Position numbers and translations under genes: made by a program. The notes under the pieces were generated by a model. The model did not search any database. It saw only the letters and a program-made list of their open reading frames with translations, and had not been told where the DNA came from. From Vibrio salinus (lineage in GTDB: Bacteria; Pseudomonadota; Gammaproteobacteria; Enterobacterales; Vibrionaceae): a stretch of 64,000 nt of DNA. Below, piece after piece: positions 28,541 to 36,583 of the stretch. The DNA is taken from positions 248,001-312,000 of the forward strand of contig NZ_JAJSDZ010000010.1 of assembly GCF_021272385.1 (NCBI RefSeq), given 5' to 3'. Numbering within the stretch: position 1 is the stretch's first letter; each line of letters opens with the position of its first letter.

Positions 28541-29237
28541 TCAATCCGTATCAGACTTTAGGTAGACTTTTCTTCCCTTGACACCAAATGAACCATCCAT
28601 TGAAAGGAGCTGCCAGCTTTCATGGCAACGATTAGCAATACGTGTAACAATCCGGTTGCTCAATCACTGGCAACAAGTCGCTACGCACGTCCAAAAAGCC
28701 AATAAGAAGCTGTTAGTCATGGGTAGCCATAACAAAAAATGGAAAATTAGACGCTTTAAAATCTCTGGTCAGCCCAAAATGTACCTCGATTATGGTGTAC
28801 TGTCGTCACCAGTCTGGAAGAAAATTACATTCCTTTTAACAAGAATTGATTGTAGAAGGTAATAATGGGTCCCAGGGGTTTCAATGGTAGCCCTACCTAT
28901 CAAAGAATAACGGCCAACGCCATCAATCTGGCAATGTCACATACCTCATCTCTGGCAACTGAATATAACCCTGCATAAAAGTCTTTCAGGTAGACCGATA
29001 ACAAGAGAATCTTCTGGTAAGAATCGAAAATAACAAAAAAATGACTGAAACAAATAGCAATAATAAAATTGCATAATACATTTTATAAATTATCTGCCAG
29101 ATATTATTAGTGTGACTTGGTTCAAATTTTCTGAATTATACGAACAATTTTTTGCTATCGAACAACGTTCAATTTAAGCACATAATGAATCCCGTAATTA
29201 GAAAGAACGATAAATAATCTAATTTAAAGGTGATATT
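28541..29237. other. Unassigned intergenic region of about 700 bp
   Basis: No convincing gene. A 94-codon plus-strand frame (28578-28862) starts at TTG, lacks a ribosome site and has an unfamiliar, basic composition (WQRLAIRVTIRLLNHWQQV), so it is not called as a CDS. The first 450 bp look less AT-rich than the flanks and could be a decayed gene or mobile-element relic. The last 200 bp are AT-rich and probably hold the promoter of the gene at 29238. Confidence 0.35.
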
Positions 29238-29564
29238 ATGAAAAACGTATTAACAGTAACAGCATTATTAGTAGGAACCATAGCATCAGCAAGCGTATTT
29301 GCTGCAGATTCACAACCTTATAATGTAAAAGTATTTAACCTTGATAATGAAGCCGTTGTTCATGTGACACAAAATGGTCAGCCTGTTAACAATGTGCCCG
29401 TTGAAGTATCTGGAGCAGGTAACATCCAAACTTACAAAACATCCGATACCGGTAATGTTTTTGTAAGAAACCACAGTAATGTAGCTAACTCTCTGAAAAT
29501 CAGTATTCAGGAACCAAACGGACAGTCATACACGACTGAGCGTTTTCTTGCCAGCTACCAGTAA
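29238..29564 (+). CDS. Small secreted protein with Ig/CarbD-like beta fold
   Basis: 108 aa. Clear Sec signal peptide MKNVLTVTALLVGTIASASVFA cut before ADSQP. The mature 86 residues (VTQNGQPVNNVPVEVSGAG, KTSDTGNVFVRNHS) resemble the carboxypeptidase-regulatory or Ig-like beta-sandwich pattern in which a surface protein presents N-G-Q-P and T-D-x-G turns. AAAGGTGAT lies upstream of the ATG, and a strong terminator follows. Single-gene unit. Function unknown. Confidence 0.8.
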   Translation: MKNVLTVTALLVGTIASASVFAADSQPYNVKVFNLDNEAVVHVTQNGQPVNNVPVEVSGAGNIQTYKTSDTGNVFVRNHSNVANSLKISIQEPNGQSYTTERFLASYQ

Positions 29565-29597
29565 TTAACAAGATTCATCATTTAATTCATTGAATAC

Positions 29598-29626
29598 AAA
29601 GCCAGACAACATGTCTGGCTTTTTTA
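29598..29626 (+). terminator. Rho-independent terminator
   Basis: AAAGCCAGACA, 3-nt loop, TGTCTGGCTTTTTT: an 11-bp stem with a T6 run, 33 bp after the small secreted protein gene. Confidence 0.9.
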
Positions 29627-29881
29627 ATAAAAACAAGTACAGCATAACAACTTCTCATAAATATTATGTTTTTATTGAAAAATATCACTTTATCTATTGA
29701 TAGTCACAAAATGATAACTATTATTTTTTAGAAGAGTAATAATAGTAAAATATATTCACTGAAATCATCGTTATTAAAGATTTATTTTAATATCTATCAA
29801 TTCTATTGATATGACTCAGTCTTACCTCTCATTATTTAGATTAGAATGTGTTCGTCTTTATAAACAAGAGGTATACATCAT
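29627..29881. other. AT-rich leader region of nhaD
   Basis: AT-rich 255 bp between the terminator and nhaD. Presumably contains the nhaD promoter, but several AT-rich hexamers compete and none can be chosen. AGAGG lies 11 nt before the nhaD ATG. Confidence 0.35.
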
Positions 29882-31321
29882 ATGGTACCTAAATATTATA
29901 TATTTATATCATTGATAATTTGTATTTTTCCAAATATTTCTTATGCATCTGATTTTTCTGTTAACAATATGACATCCACATGGGTAGGCTATTCCTGCGT
30001 ATTAATTTTTATTATTGCCTACGCCGTTGTCATGATGGAAGAAAAAATATCTTTACGAAAATCCAAACCAGTATTGGTTTCTGCCGGCCTGATATGGGCA
30101 TTAATTGGTTATTCCTATCACCAGATGGGATTAAGTGAATCGGCGAAAGCGGCATTAGAACACAATTTACTTGAATATGCAGAATTACTCATGTTCTTAC
30201 TGGTCGCCATGACGTATATAAATGCCATGGAAGAACGAAGGCTGTTTGACTATCTGAAATCATGGATGATCAATAAAGGATTTAAATTCACAACCCTTTA
30301 TTGGTTTACCGGTATATTGTCTTTTTGTATCTCACCGATTGCCGACAACCTGACTACTGCCCTACTAATGTGTGCTGTTGTGATGAAAGTTGGCGAAGGC
30401 AATAAAAAATTTATTACTCTCAGCTGTATTAATATCGTCATAGCGGCTAATGCCGGCGGAGCATTCAGCCCTTTTGGAGATATTACAACATTAATGGTTT
30501 GGCAAACCGGTAAAGTTGAATTTGCTCAGTTCTTCGATTTATTTATTCCTTGTATTATTAATTACTTCTTGCCCGCGTTAATTATCGCAATCTTTATCCC
30601 TAAAGATGCACCAAAGCTCGAAAGCAAAAATATACGAATGAAGAGGGGTGCCAAAAGGATTGTCTTTCTCTTCCTGTCCACAATTATTACTGCTGTTTAT
30701 TTCCACATTGGGTTTGATTTTCCGCCGGTACTAGGCATGATGCTAGGGCTTAGCTATTTACAATTGTTTGGATTCTATCTGCGTAGAACATTACCAAAGT
30801 TTGTTGCTAAAGAAACGGAACTGGCCCGGATCCGCAATGATATGGACAGATTAAAAAGCTTAGGATCCGTCGTTCCATTTGATGTATTCAAGCGCATATC
30901 TAATGCAGAATGGGACACTCTTTTATTCTTTTATGGTGTGGTAATGAGTGTTGGTGGTTTAAGTCTGCTGGGATACTTAGGCTTAGTTTCAAACCTCGCA
31001 TACACTCAATGGGACCCACTGTGGGCAAACGTATCTGTTGGTATCATTTCATCTATCGTCGATAACATACCAGTTATGTATGCTGTATTAACAATGGATC
31101 CAATCATGTCTCACGGCCACTGGTTACTGGTTACACTGACGGCGGGAGTTGGGGGTAGTCTGCTCTCAATTGGTTCAGCTGCCGGGGTAGCCCTGATGGG
31201 AGCATCAGAAGGTAAATATACCTTCATCTCTCATTTAAAATGGACCCCAGTTATCTTTCTAGGTTATGTTGCCAGTGTCATAGCTCATTTGTGGCTGAAT
31301 AGTGCCCTTTTCGCTATGTAA
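29882..31321 (+). CDS. nhaD: Na+/H+ antiporter NhaD
   Basis: 479 aa inner-membrane antiporter of the ArsB/NhaD superfamily, used by halophilic Vibrio for sodium export at alkaline pH. About 12 hydrophobic segments. Diagnostic NhaD blocks are EYAELLMFLLVAMTYINAMEER, ISPIADNLTTALLMCAVV, NAGGAFSPFGDITTLMVW and, near the end, SSIVDNIPVMYAVL plus GVGGSLLSIGSAAGVALMG. The conserved acidic and Asn-rich DNLTT and DNIPV motifs lie in paired re-entrant regions. The N-terminus (ISLIICIFPNISYASD) looks like a cleavable signal or first helix. No regulator is adjacent. Confidence 0.94.
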   Translation: MVPKYYIFISLIICIFPNISYASDFSVNNMTSTWVGYSCVLIFIIAYAVVMMEEKISLRKSKPVLVSAGLIWALIGYSYHQMGLSESAKAALEHNLLEYAELLMFLLVAMTYINAMEERRLFDYLKSWMINKGFKFTTLYWFTGILSFCISPIADNLTTALLMCAVVMKVGEGNKKFITLSCINIVIAANAGGAFSPFGDITTLMVWQTGKVEFAQFFDLFIPCIINYFLPALIIAIFIPKDAPKLESKNIRMKRGAKRIVFLFLSTIITAVYFHIGFDFPPVLGMMLGLSYLQLFGFYLRRTLPKFVAKETELARIRNDMDRLKSLGSVVPFDVFKRISNAEWDTLLFFYGVVMSVGGLSLLGYLGLVSNLAYTQWDPLWANVSVGIISSIVDNIPVMYAVLTMDPIMSHGHWLLVTLTAGVGGSLLSIGSAAGVALMGASEGKYTFISHLKWTPVIFLGYVASVIAHLWLNSALFAM

Positions 31322-31341
31322 GAAAGCTTTTGCCGGCATAG

Positions 31342-31761
31342 TTACTGTGTGCCGGCCTCACTTCGGGGAATGAAATTCACTTTAACCCAGATATTACTCA
31401 GGTTATATTTTGCACAAGCGCTGCAGGTAAGCACTTCTCCGTCACCATGAATTCTCATAACAATATCCGGACGTTTCTCCTTTGAATTATTACGAACCTG
31501 AATGGTTATTAAAGTCCCGTCAACTTCATAAGGAACACTAAGAGCACGGTGGGGTGAAGAAATCAATACGGAACCATCACGAAAAACCAATGTATCGTTG
31601 TTATATTGATTATCATAGGTACCACTGAATAGATAGGTTTCTTCATTTAACCAGTGATCTAATTTCTCTTTCAAACATCCGGTTAGTAAAAACAAAGAAA
31701 TAAAACTCACGCAGAAAAAACGTTTAAAAGAGAAGCGGTCGAACTTTTGTCTGCCTAACAT
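31342..31761 (-). CDS. Small lipoprotein, function unknown
   Basis: About 139 aa lipoprotein. Positively charged N-terminus, hydrophobic segment and lipobox LLTGC. The mature part has FSGTYDNQYNNDTLVFRDGSVLIS and a CSAC pair late in the sequence that could form a disulfide or bind metal. A GTG five codons upstream (31776) is possible, but the ATG at 31761 has GAGAG at suitable distance. Convergent with nhaD: only 20 bp separate the stops. A 7-bp GC-rich inverted repeat (31332-31356) overlaps the 3' end. Confidence 0.7.
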   Translation of the reverse strand: MLGRQKFDRFSFKRFFCVSFISLFLLTGCLKEKLDHWLNEETYLFSGTYDNQYNNDTLVFRDGSVLISSPHRALSVPYEVDGTLITIQVRNNSKEKRPDIVMRIHGDGEVLTCSACAKYNLSNIWVKVNFIPRSEAGTQ

Positions 31762-31844
31762 ATCAAAGACTCTCACCGAATTGACACAACTTCCCTTATT
31801 AAGAAATAGCTTATATTTGCCATATCCTCAAATAATACAAAGAA

Positions 31845-32738
31845 TTACTCCGTAAGTAACACGTCACCAGCCTGTTGAACAATATAAGAAGTCAGTGGAT
31901 CGATGCGTTTAACCAGCTCTTTGACCTGGGTAATTGCTTCCAGAGATGTACTATTCTTTCTATAACTCATATATATCGGCCACTGACAAAGCTCAACATC
32001 CATAACCTGATATAACTGTCCGGATTCGATAAAAGGCTTGACCAGCGAAAGAGGTAAATACGCACTTCCACCTTTTTCCAGAATAAAGTCGAGTGCTATT
32101 CTGGCTGTCGATGTTCTTAAAAAAGGCGCTTTAATATTAGGATGCCGTTCATTATGCTCAGCAGCAAACCGAACCCCCCAGTCAACGTAAACATAGTGAT
32201 GAGAAAAAGCCGATTCGCTGTCATGATTGTCAGTTGAAACCAAAGTCAGCATCAGATCCGTAACTTTTTTCGATTCCAGTTCTTCCACTTTTATTGGCTC
32301 AAATGCGAATGCCATATCAAGTGTTCTTTCCAACAACCCTCTATGAAGCTGCTCCCGGCTCATCACCTCAGCAATAAAACCGTATCCGACAAAGGTATCA
32401 GTAACCTGACTTAGACAGTTTTGCAAATACGCATCCCATATATTTGCAGCTCCACCAATAGTAAGCTGAAGATTTTTTCCAGACTGCATGGATAACTCAG
32501 ATTTGGCCTGTTGTAACGTCATCACCATCGTCTCAGCATAGCCCACTAAACGCTCACCGGCAGACGTTAATTTGATGTTATTTCTGTCACGTGTAAATAA
32601 CTGTGTGTCAAAAAATGTTTCTAACTGTTTAATACGGGCACTAACAGCAGCCTGAGTTAAATATAAATTCTCAGCAGCACGTCCAAAATGTCGCACATTA
32701 GCCAGCTCTAAAAATGTTCTAAAAACTTTTACGTCCAT
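31845..32738 (-). CDS. hdfR: LysR-family regulator HdfR
   Basis: 297 aa LTTR. N-terminal HTH MDVKVFRTFLELANVRHFGRAAENLYLTQAAVSARIKQLE-like with TRDRNNIKLTSAGE closely resembles E. coli HdfR (repressor of flhDC). The rest (about 90-290) is the effector-binding domain. Divergent from maoP, the same arrangement as hdfR-maoP in enterobacteria, which strengthens the call. Vibrio lacks flhDC, so the target must differ. Confidence 0.85.
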   Translation of the reverse strand: MDVKVFRTFLELANVRHFGRAAENLYLTQAAVSARIKQLETFFDTQLFTRDRNNIKLTSAGERLVGYAETMVMTLQQAKSELSMQSGKNLQLTIGGAANIWDAYLQNCLSQVTDTFVGYGFIAEVMSREQLHRGLLERTLDMAFAFEPIKVEELESKKVTDLMLTLVSTDNHDSESAFSHHYVYVDWGVRFAAEHNERHPNIKAPFLRTSTARIALDFILEKGGSAYLPLSLVKPFIESGQLYQVMDVELCQWPIYMSYRKNSTSLEAITQVKELVKRIDPLTSYIVQQAGDVLLTE

Positions 32739-32888
32739 AAAAATCCAGCCTCAAATTAACACCAGGACAATCATAAAGAATATTAATCATAACAATAAAA
32801 AAATTTTGTTTTTCTTTTTGCCAGATTCCGCCTAACTTCGCGATTAATAAATTGTTATTTGTTGTGGAACTATTAGCAAGAGGTATAC

Positions 32889-33251
32889 ATGTCTCAAACA
32901 GAATTCCGCCCAGGGCAAAAACGCTTTTATGATACCAAAAAGTTCCCTCGCGGTTTCGCGAAATCCGGAGATTTTACAATAACGGAAGAGGATCTACTTA
33001 TCCATTTCGGAGACACTATGTTACATATAGAATCAGGTGAATTGTCTCCGGTCAATAATGAGGAAAAACATTTTCTGGCGGTACTGAATAATGAAAAGGC
33101 CGCAGAAACAAAACTGGAAAAAGTGTGGCTTAAATATATCCATCTATCGAGAGACAGAAAACGCTTTCACACTTTGAATGGACGCAGTAAACCAGAGAAT
33201 ATCGGTGATGACTACATTGATGAAGATCAGCCATTGCCAGGTGAAGATTAG
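32889..33251 (+). CDS. maoP: MaoP/YifE family macrodomain protein (DUF413)
   Basis: 120 aa. FYDTKKFPRGFAKSGDFTITEEDLLIHFGDTM and KVWLKYIHLSRDRKRFHTLNGR match the DUF413/MaoP pattern. In E. coli MaoP acts with a nearby maoS site to organise the Ori macrodomain. AAGAGGT sits 5 nt before the ATG. Divergent from hdfR, 150 bp apart. The stop codon abuts a parS2 palindrome, a striking link between two chromosome-organisation elements near ori2. Family assignment is good; function in Vibrio is inferred. Confidence 0.88.
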   Translation: MSQTEFRPGQKRFYDTKKFPRGFAKSGDFTITEEDLLIHFGDTMLHIESGELSPVNNEEKHFLAVLNNEKAAETKLEKVWLKYIHLSRDRKRFHTLNGRSKPENIGDDYIDEDQPLPGED

Positions 33252-33266
33252 ATTTACAGTGTAAAA
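33252..33266. promoter_or_regulatory. parS2: parS2 centromere site (copy 1)
   Basis: ATTTACAGTGTAAAA: exact match to the Vibrio chromosome-II ParB2 site pattern TTTACA-N-TGTAAA. It directly follows the maoP stop and touches the ribB terminator T-run. The three other copies in this window lie near parAB2; this one is about 24 kb away, as expected for a dispersed centromere array. Confidence 0.85.
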
Positions 33267-33287
33267 AAGGAGGCTAAAAAGCCTCCT
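33266..33287 (-). terminator. ribB rho-independent terminator
   Basis: AGGAGGCT/AGCCTCCT stem (33268-33275 and 33280-33287), 4-nt loop. On the minus strand a T6 run follows, so it terminates ribB; plus-strand read-through from maoP would meet the same hairpin with few T residues. Confidence 0.85.
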
Positions 33288-33304
33288 GATTAATAAACAA
33301 GATA

Positions 33305-33961
33305 TTAAGCAATTTGCTTTTGACTGACTGAAATATATTCAACAATGTCTTCAATGGTTAAAACAGGCAAATTGTGCTTTTTCCCCATATCAATGATTTC
33401 CGGCGTTCTTGCCATGGTTCCATCAGCGTTAGTCACTTCGCACAATATCCCTGCCGGAATCAATCCCGCCAGTTTCATCAACTCAACGGTTCCTTCCGTA
33501 TGACCACGTCGAACTAACACACCACCAGATCGTGCACGTAGAGGAAACACATGGCCTGGGTGAGATAAATCGCTGGCCTTAGAATCTGGCCGGATTGCAG
33601 TTTGAATTGTCGTAACTCGGTCAGCCGCAGAAACACCGGTTGTCACCCCTTCTTTTGCTTCAATCGAAATGGTAAAAGCGGTCTGATTTTTACTGCTGTT
33701 ATTTTTTACCATAGGAGTCAAACCAAGCTCATCGGCTTTTTCATCCGTCAGACACAAGCAGACAATACCGCTGCATTCGCGGATCATAAATCCCATTTGT
33801 TCCGGTGTTACATTCTGAGCAGAATAAATGAGATCACCCTCATTTTCTCGATTTTCATCATCAAGCAGAAGAACGCCTCTGCCTTCTTTCAGTGCTTCAA
33901 GTGCACTTTCTACACGTTGGGTTGCATCGCCAAATTCGGCTAATGACATAAACTGATTCAT
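33305..33961 (-). CDS. ribB: 3,4-dihydroxy-2-butanone 4-phosphate synthase RibB
   Basis: Makes the four-carbon precursor of riboflavin from ribulose 5-phosphate, Mg2+-dependent. 218 aa, monofunctional (no GTP cyclohydrolase II fusion). Catalytic loop [18 protein letters not shown], then ECSGIVCL, and the C-terminal [17 protein letters not shown] and [22 protein letters not shown] lies 4 nt before the ATG. A complete FMN riboswitch is in the leader. Confidence 0.97.
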   Translation of the reverse strand: MNQFMSLAEFGDATQRVESALEALKEGRGVLLLDDENRENEGDLIYSAQNVTPEQMGFMIRECSGIVCLCLTDEKADELGLTPMVKNNSSKNQTAFTISIEAKEGVTTGVSAADRVTTIQTAIRPDSKASDLSHPGHVFPLRARSGGVLVRRGHTEGTVELMKLAGLIPAGILCEVTNADGTMARTPEIIDMGKKHNLPVLTIEDIVEYISVSQKQIA

Positions 33962-34070
33962 GGTATCTCCTTGAATAAACCTGAATCAGGGCAAATATGA
34001 TGGGAATTTTGAATAAACTAAAGGCAAGACTACACTACAAACGAGTGTCGTCCGGGTATTTGCATTTATC

Positions 34071-34202
34071 CTCTCTCATCCGGACTATAACCGTCGGCTC
34101 TGGGATCTGACCAGATCTGCTGTCCTTAGAAATTTCTAAGCGCTCGTGGGCTCATCTATACGATCTACCACCGGTGGGGACTTCCACCCCGCCCTGAGAA
34201 TT
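34071..34202 (-). promoter_or_regulatory. FMN riboswitch (RFN element) of ribB
   Basis: Read on the minus strand from 34202 the element has all RFN landmarks in order: TTCTCAGGGCGGGGTG, AAGTCCCCACCGG, GCCCACGAGCG, GACAGCAGATCTGGT, and AGCCGACGGTTATAGTCC then GGATGAGAGAGG. The 110 nt between aptamer and ribB hold an imperfect GACGACACT/AGTGTAGTC stem without a T-run, suggesting translational control of the AAGGAG site as in E. coli ribB. Confidence 0.95.
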
Positions 34203-34234
34203 AAAAAATTACGCACCTCTTAAATAAGGTGCGT
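34203..34234 (-). terminator. putP operon terminator
   Basis: ACGCACCT/AGGTGCGT stem (34211-34218, 34227-34234) with a following T6 run on the minus strand. It ends the putA-putP transcript directly before the ribB riboswitch begins. Confidence 0.85.
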
Positions 34235-34302
34235 AGAACATAATATAACTTTGCCTGTTTATTGAAAAGACAGAAACTCCAATATATTAATTCATATTGA
34301 GA

Positions 34303-35793
34303 TTAATCAAGATCTTCTAACTGATGTAAAAACGTTTTATGCTGAGAAACGACATCTTCATCCGGGAAAGAAGACACCAGAGATACAACAATAATTGCAA
34401 TCACAGAAAAGACAATTCCAGGCACAATTTCATATAAATCAAAAATTCCACCAGATAACTGTTTCCAGATAACCACCGTCAAACCACCAACGATAATACC
34501 GGCAAGTGCTCCATTCCTGTTCATTCGGGACCAATACAGGCTAATAACTAAGGCTGGCCCAAAGGCAGCACCGAAACCCGCCCAAGCATAAGAAACCAGA
34601 CCCAATACTGAACTATCCGGAGTGAGAGCTAAAAATAACGCAATGAGTGAAATGGCCAGAACGCCAATTCGACCGACCTGAACAATCTGATTAGAGGTCG
34701 CATTTTTATTAATTACCTGTTTGTAAAAATCTTCTGCCAAAGCCGAAGAACAGACCAAAAGCTGTGAGTCGGCCGTACTCATAATTGCCGCAAGTATGGC
34801 TGCTAATAAAATTCCTGCAACCACTGGGTGGAAAACAGCATTAACAAGCAACATAAAAATTTTCTCGCCGTCAGCCAGTTCTACTGTCGGATGTCCACTA
34901 ACATAAACTAACCCAACCAGACCTATCATCACAGCACCAAACATTGACAATAATGTCCAACCGATAGCGATGCGTCTTGCTGTACTTAAGTCTGCATTTG
35001 AACGGGTCGCCTGAAAACGTGCCAGAATGTGTGGCTGACCAAAATACCCTAATCCCCACGCCGCTAATGAAATAATAGCAATAGCCGAAAGTGGTTTACC
35101 GTCGATTCCATTCCAAATAGTCAGAAGTTCAGGGTTTATATTATTAAGGTTATCACCAAGCTCCCCAAAGCCACCCTGCATAACCGCAATCGGAACAATA
35201 ACCAACGCAGCAGACATCAGAAGTCCCTGAACTAAATCGGTCCAGGCAACCGCAAGAAAACCACCAAACAACGTATAAGAAACCACACAAGCAGTTCCGA
35301 TGATCACCGCATATTTATAATCAAGACCAAATACAGTTTCAAACAATTTCCCACCGGCAACTAAGCCAGAACTGGTATAAAAAAGGAAAAACAATAAAAT
35401 AAAGAACGCAGAAATTGTCTGAATTACTTTTGACTTATCATTAAAGCGACGGGATAGAAACTCAGGAATGGTGATCGCATCGGTTGTAATGCTGTAAGTC
35501 CGTAAACGTTTGGAAGCGATCAGCCAGTTAATCCAGTTACCTATCAATAATCCTGCCGCCAACCAAAGAGACTCTAGTCCTGCTGCATAAGCGTACCCCG
35601 GCAATCCTAGCAACAGCCAACCACTCATATCAGAAGCACCGGCTGATAAAGCTGCAGGCCACGGACCCAACGTTCTCCCACCTAAAAAATAATCTGTTGA
35701 GTTTTTCGTTCGTAAATACGCATAGACACCTATCGACAACATCATAATCAGATATACGATAAATGTTGTCGTAATAGCAAAAGTATTTTCCAT
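34303..35793 (-). CDS. putP: Sodium/proline symporter PutP
   Basis: Imports proline with Na+. 496 aa from the ATG at 35793, which has GAGG 8 nt upstream; the ATG at 35799 is too close to that site. SSS-family topology of 13 helices. Signature GGRTLGPWPAALSAGASDMSGWLLLGLPG in helix 2, with the Na+-site Asp-Met-Ser-Gly, and later FGGFLAVAWTDLVQG and ILAAIMSTADSQLLVCSSALAEDFY. Follows the ALDH-like gene by 83 bp in the same direction, so proline uptake and oxidation are co-regulated. Confidence 0.97.
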   Translation of the reverse strand: MENTFAITTTFIVYLIMMLSIGVYAYLRTKNSTDYFLGGRTLGPWPAALSAGASDMSGWLLLGLPGYAYAAGLESLWLAAGLLIGNWINWLIASKRLRTYSITTDAITIPEFLSRRFNDKSKVIQTISAFFILLFFLFYTSSGLVAGGKLFETVFGLDYKYAVIIGTACVVSYTLFGGFLAVAWTDLVQGLLMSAALVIVPIAVMQGGFGELGDNLNNINPELLTIWNGIDGKPLSAIAIISLAAWGLGYFGQPHILARFQATRSNADLSTARRIAIGWTLLSMFGAVMIGLVGLVYVSGHPTVELADGEKIFMLLVNAVFHPVVAGILLAAILAAIMSTADSQLLVCSSALAEDFYKQVINKNATSNQIVQVGRIGVLAISLIALFLALTPDSSVLGLVSYAWAGFGAAFGPALVISLYWSRMNRNGALAGIIVGGLTVVIWKQLSGGIFDLYEIVPGIVFSVIAIIVVSLVSSFPDEDVVSQHKTFLHQLEDLD

Positions 35794-35876
35794 TTTCATT
35801 TCCTCTTAAAGATTTAAGACCTTTCCTCCCCTCTTCTCAATAAAAAGATAAGAAGAGAGGAACAACAAGGAAAGGA

Positions 35877-36572
35877 CTAATGACCATCACTTCCTAATTC
35901 AAGTAATGATGCATTGCCTCCAATGGCTGTTATATTTATTGTCCTGGTACGCTCAGTAATAAAACGCAAATAAAGATATGGATCTAATATCGTGTCAAAA
36001 GACAAAAAATCCGTTTCTGAAATAAAACTTACAATTGCTCCTTTTTTCTTTGCTAAATTTCGGTTTATCTGCAACTCCGGTTCTCTATCACCAACAAAGC
36101 AGACACATCTGATATCCTCACTCAAAAGAGTATGATGACTATCATAAGTTCCTGTTAAAACGACATCAGCAGGAAGGCGTGCTTTATTTGTAGCCTTATT
36201 AATCATCGAGGTGATATCTCTGTTATCACTACATAACATAACACTGTTCCCGGCAAGCAGAGCCGTCGTCAGCATAGCCAGAACCGCGTTACATGACTCC
36301 ACGCTATCATCATCATGGATGATCAAGGTGACCCCCCTACCAGCCATATACAACTCATTTATTTCCCCGGTCGGGCCTGGCATGACACGTGTAGCCACTA
36401 ATGCTTCAGACTGATTAATATGATAATCAATGACAGATTCAAGCTCTCCCGATGTCGACGAGAGATTTTTTTTAAACTCACATACCAATTGCTTACGGTG
36501 CTCATATTCAGTCAGATTCCAGCTTTCCCAAGCAATAAAAGAATCAGTGAAACGTACAGCCTGATGAACCAT
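35877..36572 (-). CDS. Stand-alone ALDH-superfamily-like protein of the put operon
   Basis: 231 aa. It resembles the C-terminal, non-catalytic ALDH-fold domain found at the end of long PutA proteins: YMAGRGVTLIIHDDDSVESCNAVLAMLTTALLAGNSVML looks like a Rossmann-type NAD-domain remnant, but the catalytic Cys and Glu loops of an ALDH are absent. It begins 11 bp after the putA stop. Together putA (1044 aa) plus this protein equal the length of a long-form PutA, suggesting a split version that completes the PutA oligomer or seals its substrate channel. Often auto-annotated as P5C dehydrogenase, which the missing residues make doubtful. Confidence 0.75.
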   Translation of the reverse strand: MVHQAVRFTDSFIAWESWNLTEYEHRKQLVCEFKKNLSSTSGELESVIDYHINQSEALVATRVMPGPTGEINELYMAGRGVTLIIHDDDSVESCNAVLAMLTTALLAGNSVMLCSDNRDITSMINKATNKARLPADVVLTGTYDSHHTLLSEDIRCVCFVGDREPELQINRNLAKKKGAIVSFISETDFLSFDTILDPYLYLRFITERTRTINITAIGGNASLLELGSDGH

Positions 36573-36583
36573 TTTGACACTCC

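Noticed and set aside
28578..28862. 94-codon plus-strand ORF after bglA
   Set aside because: TTG start, no ribosome site, unfamiliar basic composition; kept only as part of an unexplained region.
31332..31356. GCCGGCA/TGCCGGC inverted repeat between nhaD and the lipoprotein gene
   Set aside because: Stem overlaps the lipoprotein 3' end and has no T-run on either side, so a terminator call is not supported.
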